Both the position numbers and the translations under genes were made by a program. This document shows positions 5,923-12,907 of a stretch of 12,907 nt of DNA, one piece after another. The stretch is from NCBI GenBank assembly GCA_900770345.1, contig CAAGKF010000295.1, forward strand, positions 1-12,907. The letters run 5' to 3'. This DNA comes from Lachnospiraceae bacterium (GTDB lineage Bacteria; Bacillota; Clostridia; Lachnospirales; Lachnospiraceae). How positions within the stretch are numbered: position 1 is the first letter of the stretch; every line of letters starts with the position of its first letter. The notes below the pieces were generated by a model that did no database searches, was not told the DNA's origin, and was given only the letters and a program-made list of their open reading frames with translations.

Positions 5923-6600
5923 ATGGAAAGCTATAAGCAGGAATTTATTGAATTTATGGTAGAGAGCAACGTACTGAAGTTCGGAGAGTTCACTTTAAAG
6001 AGCGGACGCAAGTCTCCCTTCTTTATGAATGCGGGCAGCTACGTTACAGGCACTCAGCTGCGCAAGCTGGGCGAATATTATGCGAAGGCCATTCATGACA
6101 ATTTCGGTCTGGATTTTGACGTTCTCTTCGGACCGGCTTACAAGGGTATCCCCTTAAGCGTGGCGACCACCATGGCTATCAGCGAGTTATACGGAAAGGA
6201 CATCCGCTACTGCTCCAACCGCAAGGAGGTAAAGGATCACGGCGACGCAGGCATCCTGCTGGGAAGCCCCATCAAGGACGGAGACCGTGTTATGATCATC
6301 GAGGATGTTACCACCTCCGGCAAGTCCATTGAGGAGACCTTCCCCATTATCAAGGCCCAGGGCAATGTGGAGATCAAGGGTCTGATCGTTTCTCTGAACC
6401 GTATGGAGAGAGGCAAGGGAACAAAGAGCGCGCTGGATGAGATCAGGGAGATGTACGGCTTCCCCACCGCTGCTATCGTAACCATGGCTGACGTGACCGA
6501 GCACCTTTATAATAAGGAATGCGGCGGTAAAGTCGTGATCGATGACCGGATCAAGGCTGCTCTTGATGACTATTACGCTCAGTACGGCGCCCAGGCCTGA
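5923..6600 (+). CDS. pyrE: orotate phosphoribosyltransferase
   Basis: This cytosolic enzyme joins orotate to PRPP to give OMP, the substrate of pyrF. The 225-residue product shows the N-terminal hood FGEFTLKSGRKSPFFMNAG, the flexible catalytic loop KEVKDHG (101-107) and the PRPP-binding signature VMIIEDVTTSGKS (123-135). Length and motifs fit the longer PyrE form seen in Clostridia. ATG 5923 follows a perfect AGGAGG (5908-5913). It lies after the toxin-antitoxin pair and heads a closely spaced series of membrane-protein genes that may be transcribed with it. Confidence 0.97.
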   Translation: MESYKQEFIEFMVESNVLKFGEFTLKSGRKSPFFMNAGSYVTGTQLRKLGEYYAKAIHDNFGLDFDVLFGPAYKGIPLSVATTMAISELYGKDIRYCSNRKEVKDHGDAGILLGSPIKDGDRVMIIEDVTTSGKSIEETFPIIKAQGNVEIKGLIVSLNRMERGKGTKSALDEIREMYGFPTAAIVTMADVTEHLYNKECGGKVVIDDRIKAALDDYYAQYGAQA

Positions 6601-6623
6601 GACGGCAGAAAGGCGGCGGATTT

Positions 6624-6773
6624 ATGGAACGAGTGTATAAAACAATGCGCAATACAGGCGCAGGCAGTATTGCCATCGGGATCATTATCGCGGTGACGGG
6701 GCTGACCGTGGGAATCATCTCCATTGTAAACGGCGCGCTGCTGTTAAAACGGAAATCTGAGATCGAGTTTTAG
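6624..6773 (+). CDS. 49-residue single-pass membrane peptide
   Basis: The frame starts at ATG 6624 after AAAGGCGGCGG and ends with TAG at 6771-6773. The peptide has a short basic and polar N-terminus (MERVYKTMRNTG), one long hydrophobic stretch at about 14-41 (SIAIGIIIAVTGL, TVGIISIVNGALLL) and a charged tail KRKSEIEF. This fits a single membrane span, perhaps with a central glycine-rich kink. It lies 23 bases after pyrE and 15 bases before the VanZ gene, in the same direction, so it is probably part of that operon. I recall similar short peptides beside such genes in Lachnospiraceae, but their function is unknown to me. Confidence 0.75.
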   Translation: MERVYKTMRNTGAGSIAIGIIIAVTGLTVGIISIVNGALLLKRKSEIEF

Positions 6774-6788
6774 ACAGCGGGGCCCTGA

Positions 6789-7265
6789 ATGATAAGAAAT
6801 ACAACCAAACGCCAGAAGCTGGGATGGGTACTGTTTATCCTGTACCTGTGCCTTCTGGCTTATTTCATGTTTTTTTCAGAAAGCTTCGGGCGGACCGACG
6901 GCGACAGAGGCTACGCCTACAACCTGGTGCCCTTCCGGGAGATCACCCGGTATTTCAGATATTACCGGGTGATGGGAATCACACTGTTTCTGCTGAATAT
7001 TGTGGGAAATGTGGCGGCATTTATGCCCTTTGGCTTTTTTCTGCCCATCATCAGCCGCAGAAGCAAGAAATGGTACAATACGGTTATGTTCGGCTTTGTG
7101 TTCAGCCTGATCCTGGAATCCCTTCAGCTGGTATCCAGGGTGGGCAGCTTTGATGTGGACGATATGCTTCTCAATACCATCGGGGCCGCTCTTGGCTTTA
7201 TCAGCTATCAGGCGGTTCAGAGGACCAGGATACGGATGAGGAAGAAATGGAGGGGCGGGAGATGA
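6789..7265 (+). CDS. VanZ-family membrane protein
   Basis: The 158-residue product has the VanZ-like layout. A first membrane helix lies at about 11-28, a second at about 60-85 with the conserved N-x3-x-PFGFFLP pattern (NIVGNVAAFMPFGFFLPII), and a third and fourth at about 97-142 around ESLQLVSRVGSFDVDDMLLNT. The E..Q and D..D..N residues of that loop are the family signature. VanZ of enterococci gives low-level teicoplanin resistance, but most chromosomal relatives have no assigned role, so resistance should not be assumed. The C-terminal tail is strongly basic. The ribosome binding site is weak (GCGGGG). The stop codon overlaps the next start as ATGA. Confidence 0.88.
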   Translation: MIRNTTKRQKLGWVLFILYLCLLAYFMFFSESFGRTDGDRGYAYNLVPFREITRYFRYYRVMGITLFLLNIVGNVAAFMPFGFFLPIISRRSKKWYNTVMFGFVFSLILESLQLVSRVGSFDVDDMLLNTIGAALGFISYQAVQRTRIRMRKKWRGGR

Positions 7266-7585
7266 AGCTGGTGGGAGACAAGGTTTCCTATTTAAGGAAT
7301 CCTTTTGCAAAAAACAGTTTTTACAGTCTGGGACTGGCGGCCGCAGCTCTTGTGCTGGCAGCTGTCTGTATGTATATGTCCGTATCCCGTGGCGGAGACG
7401 GCGGCCTGAATACGGGCGCTTACGGCTTTTCCAGCCTGGCGGCCTCCGTTATGGGGATCTGGTACGGGATCCTTTCCTTTATGGAGAAGGACCGCAACTA
7501 TATTCTGGCCAGGATCGGTATCGGTATCTGTACGGTGCTGTTCATTGTCTGGATCGTTATCATATTTACCGGGCTTTTCAGATAG
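7262..7585 (+). CDS. small three-helix membrane protein (DUF6142-like)
   Basis: I chose ATG 7262, which overlaps the VanZ stop as ATGA and has GGAGGGG (7249-7255) at good spacing. An in-frame ATG at 7247 lies on top of that site. The 107-residue product starts with a soluble stretch (MKLVGDKVSYLRNPFAKNSF). Three hydrophobic segments follow: about 21-41 (YSLGLAAAALVLAAVCMYMS), 55-73 (GFSSLAASVMGIWYGILSF) and 83-105 (ARIGIGICTVLFIVWIVIIF). It resembles small Lachnospiraceae membrane proteins grouped, from memory, as DUF6142. No function is known to me. Translational coupling to VanZ suggests that the two work in the same membrane process. Confidence 0.78.
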   Translation: MKLVGDKVSYLRNPFAKNSFYSLGLAAAALVLAAVCMYMSVSRGGDGGLNTGAYGFSSLAASVMGIWYGILSFMEKDRNYILARIGIGICTVLFIVWIVIIFTGLFR

Positions 7586-7602
7586 ATAGGAGTTGATAAC
7601 AG

Positions 7603-9759
7603 ATGGATTACAGAATACTGCTGAAAGAAGAAAATGATGCCGTAAGGGAGCGCTATGAGCTGTCCATGGAGCGGATCGCCGCCATGGACGGGGAGGAAAT
7701 GAAGCCGCCTTACGGCAGTTATTTTAAACGGACAGCCGGATTTATCGGACAGATAGGACGCCTGGCGGAGAAGCATCAGGCGGAGGAAGGAAAAGCAAGT
7801 CTGGAGGAGCTGCAGGCGGAGAATGCTGCCCTCTATGAGGACATCCTGCCCTCTTCCTACGGGGAGAGCTACGCAAATCCCGACTATGCCGTGAGAATGC
7901 TGGGAGACGGCTACGGTCAGCTCCTTTCCTTTCTGTACACGGAGATCCGCGGGGAGATCGTGTATGCCTTTGAAATGCGGCTGTCTGCCATTACCATTTT
8001 AAATGAGCTCTTTCTTGAGGTTTACAGCCTCTTTGTCCAGGCCTGGGAGGAGGGCAGGACGGCTCCTTTACAGCAGCAGATCAAGGACGCCCTTTACTGG
8101 TTTGTCAGTGACTATGCGGACCAGACCCTTACCTGGCGCATCCGGGAGGGGCTGGATCCGGCACTGTCCTTTGCCGCAGACATTATCATGAAGGAGGATC
8201 TGAACGATCTGCGCTATCTGTACCGCTTCGGGGAATACATCTCCCATTCGGAGCTTCAGCTGGCAGCCTTTATGAACAGCCTGCCTCAGGAGACCGTTGA
8301 CCGGATGGCCGATACCTATACGGAGGGATACCGGAAGGGCTTTGAGGTCATGGGGCGCGACCTGAGCAAAAAGAAGACCGTGGTGGTGGAATACCAGCTG
8401 GGCTTTGAGCGGATGATCCGCAAAGCGGTGGAAAACTTCCGGGCCATGGGTCTGGAGCCGGTATTTTACCGGGCGGCGGTGGAATCCCTGAACCGCCGGC
8501 CGAACGGAAAGCGGGGCTATTACAGCACCTCCCCCAACCGCCAGTATGACTATGATCACCGCTACGACAGCGCCCTCTATATGGGAAATGCCTTCAAGGA
8601 GCGAAAGCTTTCGGTGCTGAAGGCGGCATACGAGGAATATAAGGAGCTGGCATCCCGGTGTGCAGGCCCCGCTGTTGTGGAGACCTTCGGCGAGGAGAGC
8701 TTCGAGCCGGTAAATAAAAAGACGGCCCTGGCGCTCAATGCCCATCAGGAGGAGCTGACGCTGGCCTATGCCGGGGAATCCAGGCAGATTATCAACCGGT
8801 ATATGCCGGGGGATGAGACCAGCTTTACCATTATCGCCTTCCCGAGGCCGGAGATCGGACCTGATTTTGAGGAGATTTTTAAGGAAACGATCCGGATCAA
8901 TACGCTGGATTATGAAAAATATCAGAGGATCCAGCAGCATATCATCGATGCGCTGGATGAGGCGGCTTACGTCACGGTAACGGGACGGGACGGAAATGAG
9001 ACCGCCATGAAGATCATGCTTCATCCCCTTTCCGACCGGAGCCGGGAGACCAACTTTGAGAACTGTGTCTCCGATGTGAATATCCCTCTGGGAGAGGTAT
9101 TTACTTCTCCGCTGCTTACGGGAACGGAGGGACTGCTCCATGTGAAAAATGTCTACGTGGAGGAATATCTTTTCCGGGATCTGCGGATGGAATTTAAGGA
9201 CGGAAGGGTGACGGATTTTGGCTGCGGAAATTTCCGGAAGGAAGCGGACGGAGAGAAGACAGAGGAGCAGACGAAGGAGCCGGCAGAGGAGGCAGAGAAG
9301 CTGGCAGAGGAGCAGGGGCGCACCCTGGTGAAGCAGGTAATCATGCGCAATCATTCCTGGCTTCCTCTGGGCGAGTTTGCCATCGGCACCAATACCGCGG
9401 CCTATGCCATGGCGCGGCGCTTTGATATCGGGAGTAAGCTGCCCATCCTGATCGCTGAAAAGACAGGGCCTCATTTCGCGGTGGGTGACACCTGCTACAG
9501 CTTTGCCGAGGATTCTCCCATGTACAATCCCGACGGCAAGGAAGTCATTGCCAGAGACAATGAGATTTCCCTGCTTCGCAGAGAGGACAGCGGCAGCGCC
9601 TATTTCAGCTGTCATACGGATATCACCATTCCCTATTCCGAGCTGGGGGACATCCGGGCGGTGCGTCCGGACGGCAGTGAAATTGCCATCATTTCCCAGG
9701 GAAGGTTTGTTCTGGAAGGAACAGAGGAATTAAACGAGGCACTGCAGGAAAATATCTGA
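7603..9759 (+). CDS. M29-family aminopeptidase with N-terminal extension
   Basis: The C-terminal part matches the thermophilic-type (M29) metallo-aminopeptidases, which remove N-terminal residues using two metal ions. VNIPLGEVFTSP (E498) and HSWLPLGEFAIGTN (H584, E591) are followed by GPHFAVGD (H624, D629), the expected metal-ligand segments. Usual M29 enzymes have about 370-410 residues. This protein has 718, with an aromatic, acidic, mostly helical region at about 1-220 that I do not recognise. The M29 fold probably begins near residue 225. A charged insertion (about 546-573, EEQTKEPAEEAEKLAEEQ) lies between the first two motifs. No signal peptide is seen, so it is probably cytosolic. ATG 7603 follows ATAGGAG, 17 bases after the preceding stop. 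Activity is inferred, because not every ligand can be placed by eye. Confidence 0.82.
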   Translation: MDYRILLKEENDAVRERYELSMERIAAMDGEEMKPPYGSYFKRTAGFIGQIGRLAEKHQAEEGKASLEELQAENAALYEDILPSSYGESYANPDYAVRMLGDGYGQLLSFLYTEIRGEIVYAFEMRLSAITILNELFLEVYSLFVQAWEEGRTAPLQQQIKDALYWFVSDYADQTLTWRIREGLDPALSFAADIIMKEDLNDLRYLYRFGEYISHSELQLAAFMNSLPQETVDRMADTYTEGYRKGFEVMGRDLSKKKTVVVEYQLGFERMIRKAVENFRAMGLEPVFYRAAVESLNRRPNGKRGYYSTSPNRQYDYDHRYDSALYMGNAFKERKLSVLKAAYEEYKELASRCAGPAVVETFGEESFEPVNKKTALALNAHQEELTLAYAGESRQIINRYMPGDETSFTIIAFPRPEIGPDFEEIFKETIRINTLDYEKYQRIQQHIIDALDEAAYVTVTGRDGNETAMKIMLHPLSDRSRETNFENCVSDVNIPLGEVFTSPLLTGTEGLLHVKNVYVEEYLFRDLRMEFKDGRVTDFGCGNFRKEADGEKTEEQTKEPAEEAEKLAEEQGRTLVKQVIMRNHSWLPLGEFAIGTNTAAYAMARRFDIGSKLPILIAEKTGPHFAVGDTCYSFAEDSPMYNPDGKEVIARDNEISLLRREDSGSAYFSCHTDITIPYSELGDIRAVRPDGSEIAIISQGRFVLEGTEELNEALQENI

Positions 9760-9781
9760 AAATTCCCCCCACGGTTAGGTA

Positions 9782-9810
9782 TTTACAATTTTCAAATCTT
9801 AGGTTAGTAT
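9782..9810 (+). promoter_or_regulatory. promoter of the BTAD regulator gene
   Basis: TTTACA (9782-9787), a 17-base spacer and TAGTAT (9805-9810), in the AT-rich gap after the aminopeptidase gene and about 79 bases before the chosen start codon. Confidence 0.55.
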
Positions 9811-9888
9811 TAAGATGATATAAGCAACACTGTGAGAAAAGGAAATGCTGCAGTTTGGAACTGTAACAGGATGATTGTGGGAGAAAGT

Positions 9889-11142
9889 ATGAAGAAGAGC
9901 AACGAAAAGGTAATCGAGGCGCGGATGCTGGGAAGATTTGATCTGTCCTATGATGGCCGGGAAGTGGTTCTGGGAAAGAACAGCCGGGCAAAATTTATCC
10001 AGCTGCTCCAGCTGGTCTGGCTTCAGGGTGAAAAGGGCGTGACCAAAGATCAGATCCTTCAGTCTCTCTATGAGAGGGAGGTCCTGTCCAATTCCGGAAA
10101 CAGCTTCAATAATCTGGTATATCAGCTGCGCAGGCAGGCGGTCCATGCCGGTCTTCCGGAGGGAGATTACATTGTAAAAAAGAACGGACGCTACGTTCCG
10201 GATGAAAATATTCCCGTCCGGGTGGATGTGCTGGAATTCGGCGCACTGGAGAAGGCAGCTGCCGAGGAGCAGGATGAGGAAAAGAAATTTCAATATCACA
10301 AAAAGGCCTTTGATCTGTACCGGGGAGAGCTGCTGCCCAATATTTCCACAGAGATCTGGGTCACGGCGGAAAACGCCTTTTATAAGGCCATGTACGAGGA
10401 ATGCGTAACCTGGCTGGGAGAATATCTCAAAAAACGAAAAGATTACAGCAACATGTTTCTGATCTATACGCGGGCGGCGGAGATCTATCCCTTTGACGAC
10501 TGGCAGACGCACCAGATCGAAAGCCTGCTGTGCATGAGCAGATATAAGGAGGCCTATGAGCTTTATGACAGGGCTGTGCGGCTGTATTCCGAGGAAATGG
10601 GGCTGCCGCCTACGGACAAGATGATGGCCTGCTATGAGCAGATGAGCCGGAGTATTTCCTACAGTCCCGGGGATCTGATGGATATCAGCGCGGAGCTGCG
10701 GGAGGAAAAGGGCTCCGGAAAGACTTCGGGGAGCAAAGGAAAGCGGGAGAGCGGAGCCTACTTTTGTTCCTACCCTGGCTTTGTGGATCTTTACCGGATC
10801 ATGTGCCGCAATGTAAAAAGAAACAATGTCCCTGTCCACTTGATGCTCTGCACCCTGGTGGACTACGAGGGAAAGATGATTCAGAACGACGAGAAGCTGA
10901 AGACGCGGTCGGCTGCGCTGAAAAAAGCGATCCAGAGCAGCCTGAGAAAAGGCGATGCCTTCACAAAATACAGCTCAGCCCAGTACCTGGTCCTGCTGAT
11001 CGGAACCAGGGAGCAGGACTGCGAGACCATCTACCGCCGGATCAAGAAAAACCTGAAGCGTCTGTCCGGCCCACGGGCGGAGCTGCAGTACACGATCAGC
11101 TCACTGACGGATCTTCCGGATAATCCGGAGATACCGTTATAG
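9889..11142 (+). CDS. winged-helix/BTAD transcriptional regulator with GGDEF-like C-terminus
   Basis: This 417-residue protein is probably a DNA-binding activator. Residues about 8-100 form an OmpR-like winged helix of the SARP type (EARMLGRFDLSYDGREV, then LGKNSRAKFIQLLQLVWL and NSFNNLVYQLRRQ). The BTAD helical-repeat domain follows at about 105-255, with its typical VDVLEF, YRGELLP and RYKEAYELYDRAVRLY...GLPPT segments. The last 120 residues resemble a GGDEF domain in layout: an LRKGDAFTKY stretch followed by SSAQYLVLLIG where GGDEF-x-x-LL would be. The catalytic GGDEF residues are replaced, so nucleotide synthesis is unlikely. I chose ATG 9889 (GGGAGAAAG upstream) over an in-frame GTG at 9832 because the family similarity begins just after it. 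The gene has its own promoter and terminator. Its targets are unknown. Confidence 0.83.
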   Translation: MKKSNEKVIEARMLGRFDLSYDGREVVLGKNSRAKFIQLLQLVWLQGEKGVTKDQILQSLYEREVLSNSGNSFNNLVYQLRRQAVHAGLPEGDYIVKKNGRYVPDENIPVRVDVLEFGALEKAAAEEQDEEKKFQYHKKAFDLYRGELLPNISTEIWVTAENAFYKAMYEECVTWLGEYLKKRKDYSNMFLIYTRAAEIYPFDDWQTHQIESLLCMSRYKEAYELYDRAVRLYSEEMGLPPTDKMMACYEQMSRSISYSPGDLMDISAELREEKGSGKTSGSKGKRESGAYFCSYPGFVDLYRIMCRNVKRNNVPVHLMLCTLVDYEGKMIQNDEKLKTRSAALKKAIQSSLRKGDAFTKYSSAQYLVLLIGTREQDCETIYRRIKKNLKRLSGPRAELQYTISSLTDLPDNPEIPL

Positions 11143-11166
11143 GGAGAATCAATTAATTAAACGAAG

Positions 11167-11203
11167 AAAGTCATTCATCAGAACCGATGGGTGGCTTTTT
11201 TTT
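11167..11203 (+). terminator. strong intrinsic terminator after the BTAD regulator
   Basis: AAAGTCATTCATC (11167-11179) pairs along its full 13 bases with GATGGGTGGCTTT (11186-11198), three of the pairs being G-U. The loop has 6 bases, and the T run continues to 11203. It lies 25 bases after the stop codon. Confidence 0.88.
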
Positions 11204-11228
11204 ATATTCTGCCAGTATATTTGGCTTC

Positions 11229-11424
11229 GGCAAGGCACTGATCCCCGGGTGACTTGCTGCAGGCCCCTCGGAAACACTTAGAGAGGATCATTTTGCGTTA
11301 AAGCGGAAATGAAAATTGTCTGAGCGCAGCGAGTTTTTTCATTTCCGCTTTGCATTTAGCAAAATGATCCTCTCTTAGAGTTTCCCGGGGCCGAAGCATG
11401 GAACCCGGGGATCAGTGCCTTGCC
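11229..11424. repeat. 196-base imperfect long inverted repeat (MITE-like hairpin)
   Basis: The two arms fold into one long hairpin. The outer 21 bases pair perfectly (11229-11249 with 11404-11424). A less conserved zone follows. GAGAGGATCATTTTGC (11281-11296) then pairs perfectly with 11359-11374, and AAAGCGGAAATGAAAA (11300-11315) with 11336-11351, leaving a 20-base loop (11316-11335). It encodes no plausible protein and is not a simple terminator. Transposase-dependent miniature elements have such a layout. I saw no target duplication at its ends. Confidence 0.75.
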
Positions 11425-11472
11425 GTAAACGCATCTGGATAAAAAAGGGTAAGAACAAAAATGATGGCATTT

Positions 11473-11501
11473 TTGACGATTTGTATGATAGGTGTTGTGA
11501 T
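11473..11501 (+). promoter_or_regulatory. possible promoter of the acidic surface protein gene
   Basis: TTGACG (11473-11478), 17 bases, then TGTGAT (11496-11501), a 4-of-6 match to the -10 box. It would give a leader of about 115 bases before the start at 11625. Within that leader GTCCGG (11558-11563) can pair with CCGGAC near 11589. The function of this structure, if any, is unknown. Confidence 0.35.
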
Positions 11502-11624
11502 AGAGTATGAAGAAAGGTAATGAAATAGTGGCTCATATTAGACTATCTGATGAGGATAAGGTCCGGTGAAACACTGGATTGTGCGGAGCCGGACAAGAAA
11601 TATATGGAAGAGGAGGGGACTTGT

Positions 11625-12907
11625 ATGGGTCAAACACTAGGTGCAAAAGGCAGAAGCCGGAGGCGGACGAAGAGGCCGGCACAGAATCGGCTGAGGGTTG
11701 TTGTTACATATCTGCTGCTGATCTCCATCGTGTTCAGCAATATCAGCAATCCGCTGTTCAATGTGTTTGCAGGCCAGAAGACGGAGAAAGAGGAGTTCCG
11801 CATCTGCGCAGACGAGCTTCAGAGAGCGGCAGAGGAGGCATTTGATGATGACGAACCTCTGGAAGAGGCGCTGGAGATCGACAGCAAGGATAAAACGCTT
11901 TTGAAGAATTATCAGAAGCTGTTTGAGGCGGACGGAAGACTGTATGAGATTTTTCCGGAGTATGAGACCGTAAATGAGATTGACGGAATCACTTTGAGGA
12001 CATTCATCCGTATCGCGGAGGATGCTGATCCGAAGAGCTATATGCTGACCGGTGAGGAGGAGCTGATCTTCCTGTATGTAAATGACGGGGATGCGTCTGT
12101 TTCCTGCAGAGTGAACATTGACGGTTATATTTCCGCATACTGCACAGTGAAGCCCTATGAATCTGTTTTCGGAGAGAATGAGGAGACGATCGTTTCCGGT
12201 TCCGGCGTCACAGCAGGAACAGGTTCCGGGTCTGGCTCAGGCTCCGGTTCCGGAAAGACGGCAGAGGAAGCTCCTGTAAAGGATGAGACAGCAGCAGCTG
12301 AGGATACGAAAGAGACTGAGGCGCCTGCTGATACAGCGGATGAGGAAAATTCTCAAAAGGAAGAGAACGAAGCAGCAGATAAGGAAGAGGAAGCTCCTGC
12401 TGGGGATGATAAGGCTGATGAGACCGGTGACAAGGATGATGCTGAGGCGCCGGCAGATGACAGCAGGGATGAGGAATCTGAGAACAACGGCGATGAGGCA
12501 GACGCTTCTGAGAATACCGGAGACAGTGATACGGCAGAGGAAGCCGATGAAGCTGACAGCAATGACGGCAGTGATGATACGGCTGAAGAAGCAGGCGATT
12601 CCGATAACGGCGGTGATGAGGCAGATGAGGGCGGAAGCTTCGACAGCGGCGATACCGCTGATGATGCGGGAAGCTCCGACGGCGATAGTTCTGTAGAGAT
12701 CGGTATGTCGATCAATGTAAGACATCTGCTGGCAACAAGTATCCAGGCGGAAGAAGAAGAAGAGGCCGAGGAGACCGAAGAGGAAGAGCCTGAGGAAACA
12801 GAGGCTGAAACCGAGGAGAGCACCGAAGCTGAGACGGAGGAAAGCACCGAGGCTGAGACGGAGGAAAGCACCGAAGCTGAGACGGAGGAAAGCACCGAAG
12901 CTGAGAC
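11625..12907 (+). CDS. signal-anchored acidic repeat protein, 3' end beyond window
   Basis: The frame starts at ATG 11625 after AGGAGGGG (11611-11618) and stays open to the last base, giving 427 codons so far. Residues 1-24 are strongly basic (GRSRRRTKRPAQNRLR) and 25-48 are hydrophobic, ending in NVFAG. This fits a signal peptide, perhaps cut after A49, or a signal anchor. A soluble region (about 52-190) contains three cysteines and no family I recognise. A Gly-Ser linker (about 191-210) follows. Then comes a long Asp/Glu/Ala-rich low-complexity stretch (211-356), a short less acidic segment around MSINVRHLLATSIQA (361-375) and a Glu/Thr-rich repeat tail of EESTEAET units. It is probably a large exported or cell-wall protein whose adhesive or enzymatic part lies downstream. 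ATG 11604 is an in-frame but poorer start. Confidence 0.82.
   Translation, partial: MGQTLGAKGRSRRRTKRPAQNRLRVVVTYLLLISIVFSNISNPLFNVFAGQKTEKEEFRICADELQRAAEEAFDDDEPLEEALEIDSKDKTLLKNYQKLFEADGRLYEIFPEYETVNEIDGITLRTFIRIAEDADPKSYMLTGEEELIFLYVNDGDASVSCRVNIDGYISAYCTVKPYESVFGENEETIVSGSGVTAGTGSGSGSGSGSGKTAEEAPVKDETAAAEDTKETEAPADTADEENSQKEENEAADKEEEAPAGDDKADETGDKDDAEAPADDSRDEESENNGDEADASENTGDSDTAEEADEADSNDGSDDTAEEAGDSDNGGDEADEGGSFDSGDTADDAGSSDGDSSVEIGMSINVRHLLATSIQAEEEEEAEETEEEEPEETEAETEESTEAETEESTEAETEESTEAETEESTEAE
12813..12907 (+). repeat. 24-base tandem repeat within the acidic protein gene
   Basis: Four units (12813-12836, 12837-12860, 12861-12884, 12885-12907) encode EESTEAET. They differ from one another by single silent changes, and the last is cut by the window edge. 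A diverged 21-base partial unit precedes them (12792-12812). The near identity points to recent expansion. Confidence 0.93.

Noticed and set aside
8068..9615. 515-residue minus-strand frame opposite the aminopeptidase gene
   Set aside because: It is the complement of a strongly supported coding region with clear M29 motifs. Its translation shows no recognisable domain, and no ribosome binding site was seen.
11507..11569. 20-codon frame MKKGNEIVAHIRLSDEDKVR upstream of the acidic protein gene
   Set aside because: There is no ribosome binding site and no recognisable family. The faint similarity to a Cas3 N-terminus is too short to support, and no other CRISPR genes or repeats are present.
11540..11590. 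Hammerhead ribozyme-like core, CTGATGAG followed by GAAAC
   Set aside because: The bases between the two core boxes do not form a stem II that closes next to GAAAC, and I could not find matching stem I and stem III arms or a proper cleavage triplet. It is probably chance.
12353..12895. 180-residue Ser-rich minus-strand frame and other long antisense frames in the acidic region
   Set aside because: Their low-complexity Ser/Ala/Val composition is the mirror image of the GAG/GAA/GAC-rich coding strand. No start signals support them.

Overview
The window looks like a chromosomal segment of a Gram-positive, anaerobic Clostridia-type bacterium, most likely a gut Lachnospiraceae. The evidence is a pyrF-pyrK-pyrD-pyrE run with a class 1B (PyrK-dependent) dihydroorotate dehydrogenase, strong AGGAGG-type ribosome binding sites, VanZ and BTAD-regulator genes, and a very acidic repeat-bearing exported protein. 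Species cannot be named from the sequence alone. All supported genes are on the + strand.

Positions 1-62 are the 3' part of a tRNA-Gly(GCC). From 195 to 6600 lie four genes of de novo UMP synthesis: pyrF (OMP decarboxylase), pyrK and pyrD (the two subunits of NAD-linked dihydroorotate dehydrogenase) and pyrE (orotate phosphoribosyltransferase). The cluster has been opened twice. Between pyrK and pyrD sits an IS607-like element of about 1.98 kb (about 2011-3989). Its serine transposase gene has lost the catalytic middle, its TnpB nuclease is intact, a candidate omega RNA lies at its right end, and a small hairpin-rich MITE-like sequence is nested in its left part. The two junctions suggest that it split the pyrD ribosome binding site. 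Between pyrD and pyrE sits a type II toxin-antitoxin pair (Phd/YefM-like and RelE/ParE-like) with its own promoter and a palindromic candidate operator. pyrF, the toxin-antitoxin pair and pyrE each have a recognisable promoter.

Downstream of pyrE (6624-9759) is a tightly packed series: a 49-residue membrane peptide, a VanZ-family membrane protein, a three-helix membrane protein and a 718-residue M29-type aminopeptidase with an extra N-terminal region. Next comes a single regulator gene (9889-11142) with its own promoter and a strong terminator, encoding a winged-helix/BTAD activator joined to what looks like a degenerate GGDEF domain.

The intergenic region 11143-11624 holds that terminator and a 196-base imperfect inverted repeat. 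From 11625 to the window edge runs an open, 3'-truncated gene for a signal-anchored, Gly/Ser-linked, Asp/Glu-rich exported protein. It ends in 24-base tandem repeats that are still running at the last base.

The most distinctive locus is the broken IS607-like element. A catalytically plausible TnpB has outlived its transposase, and its presumed guide RNA would read directly into the start of pyrD.
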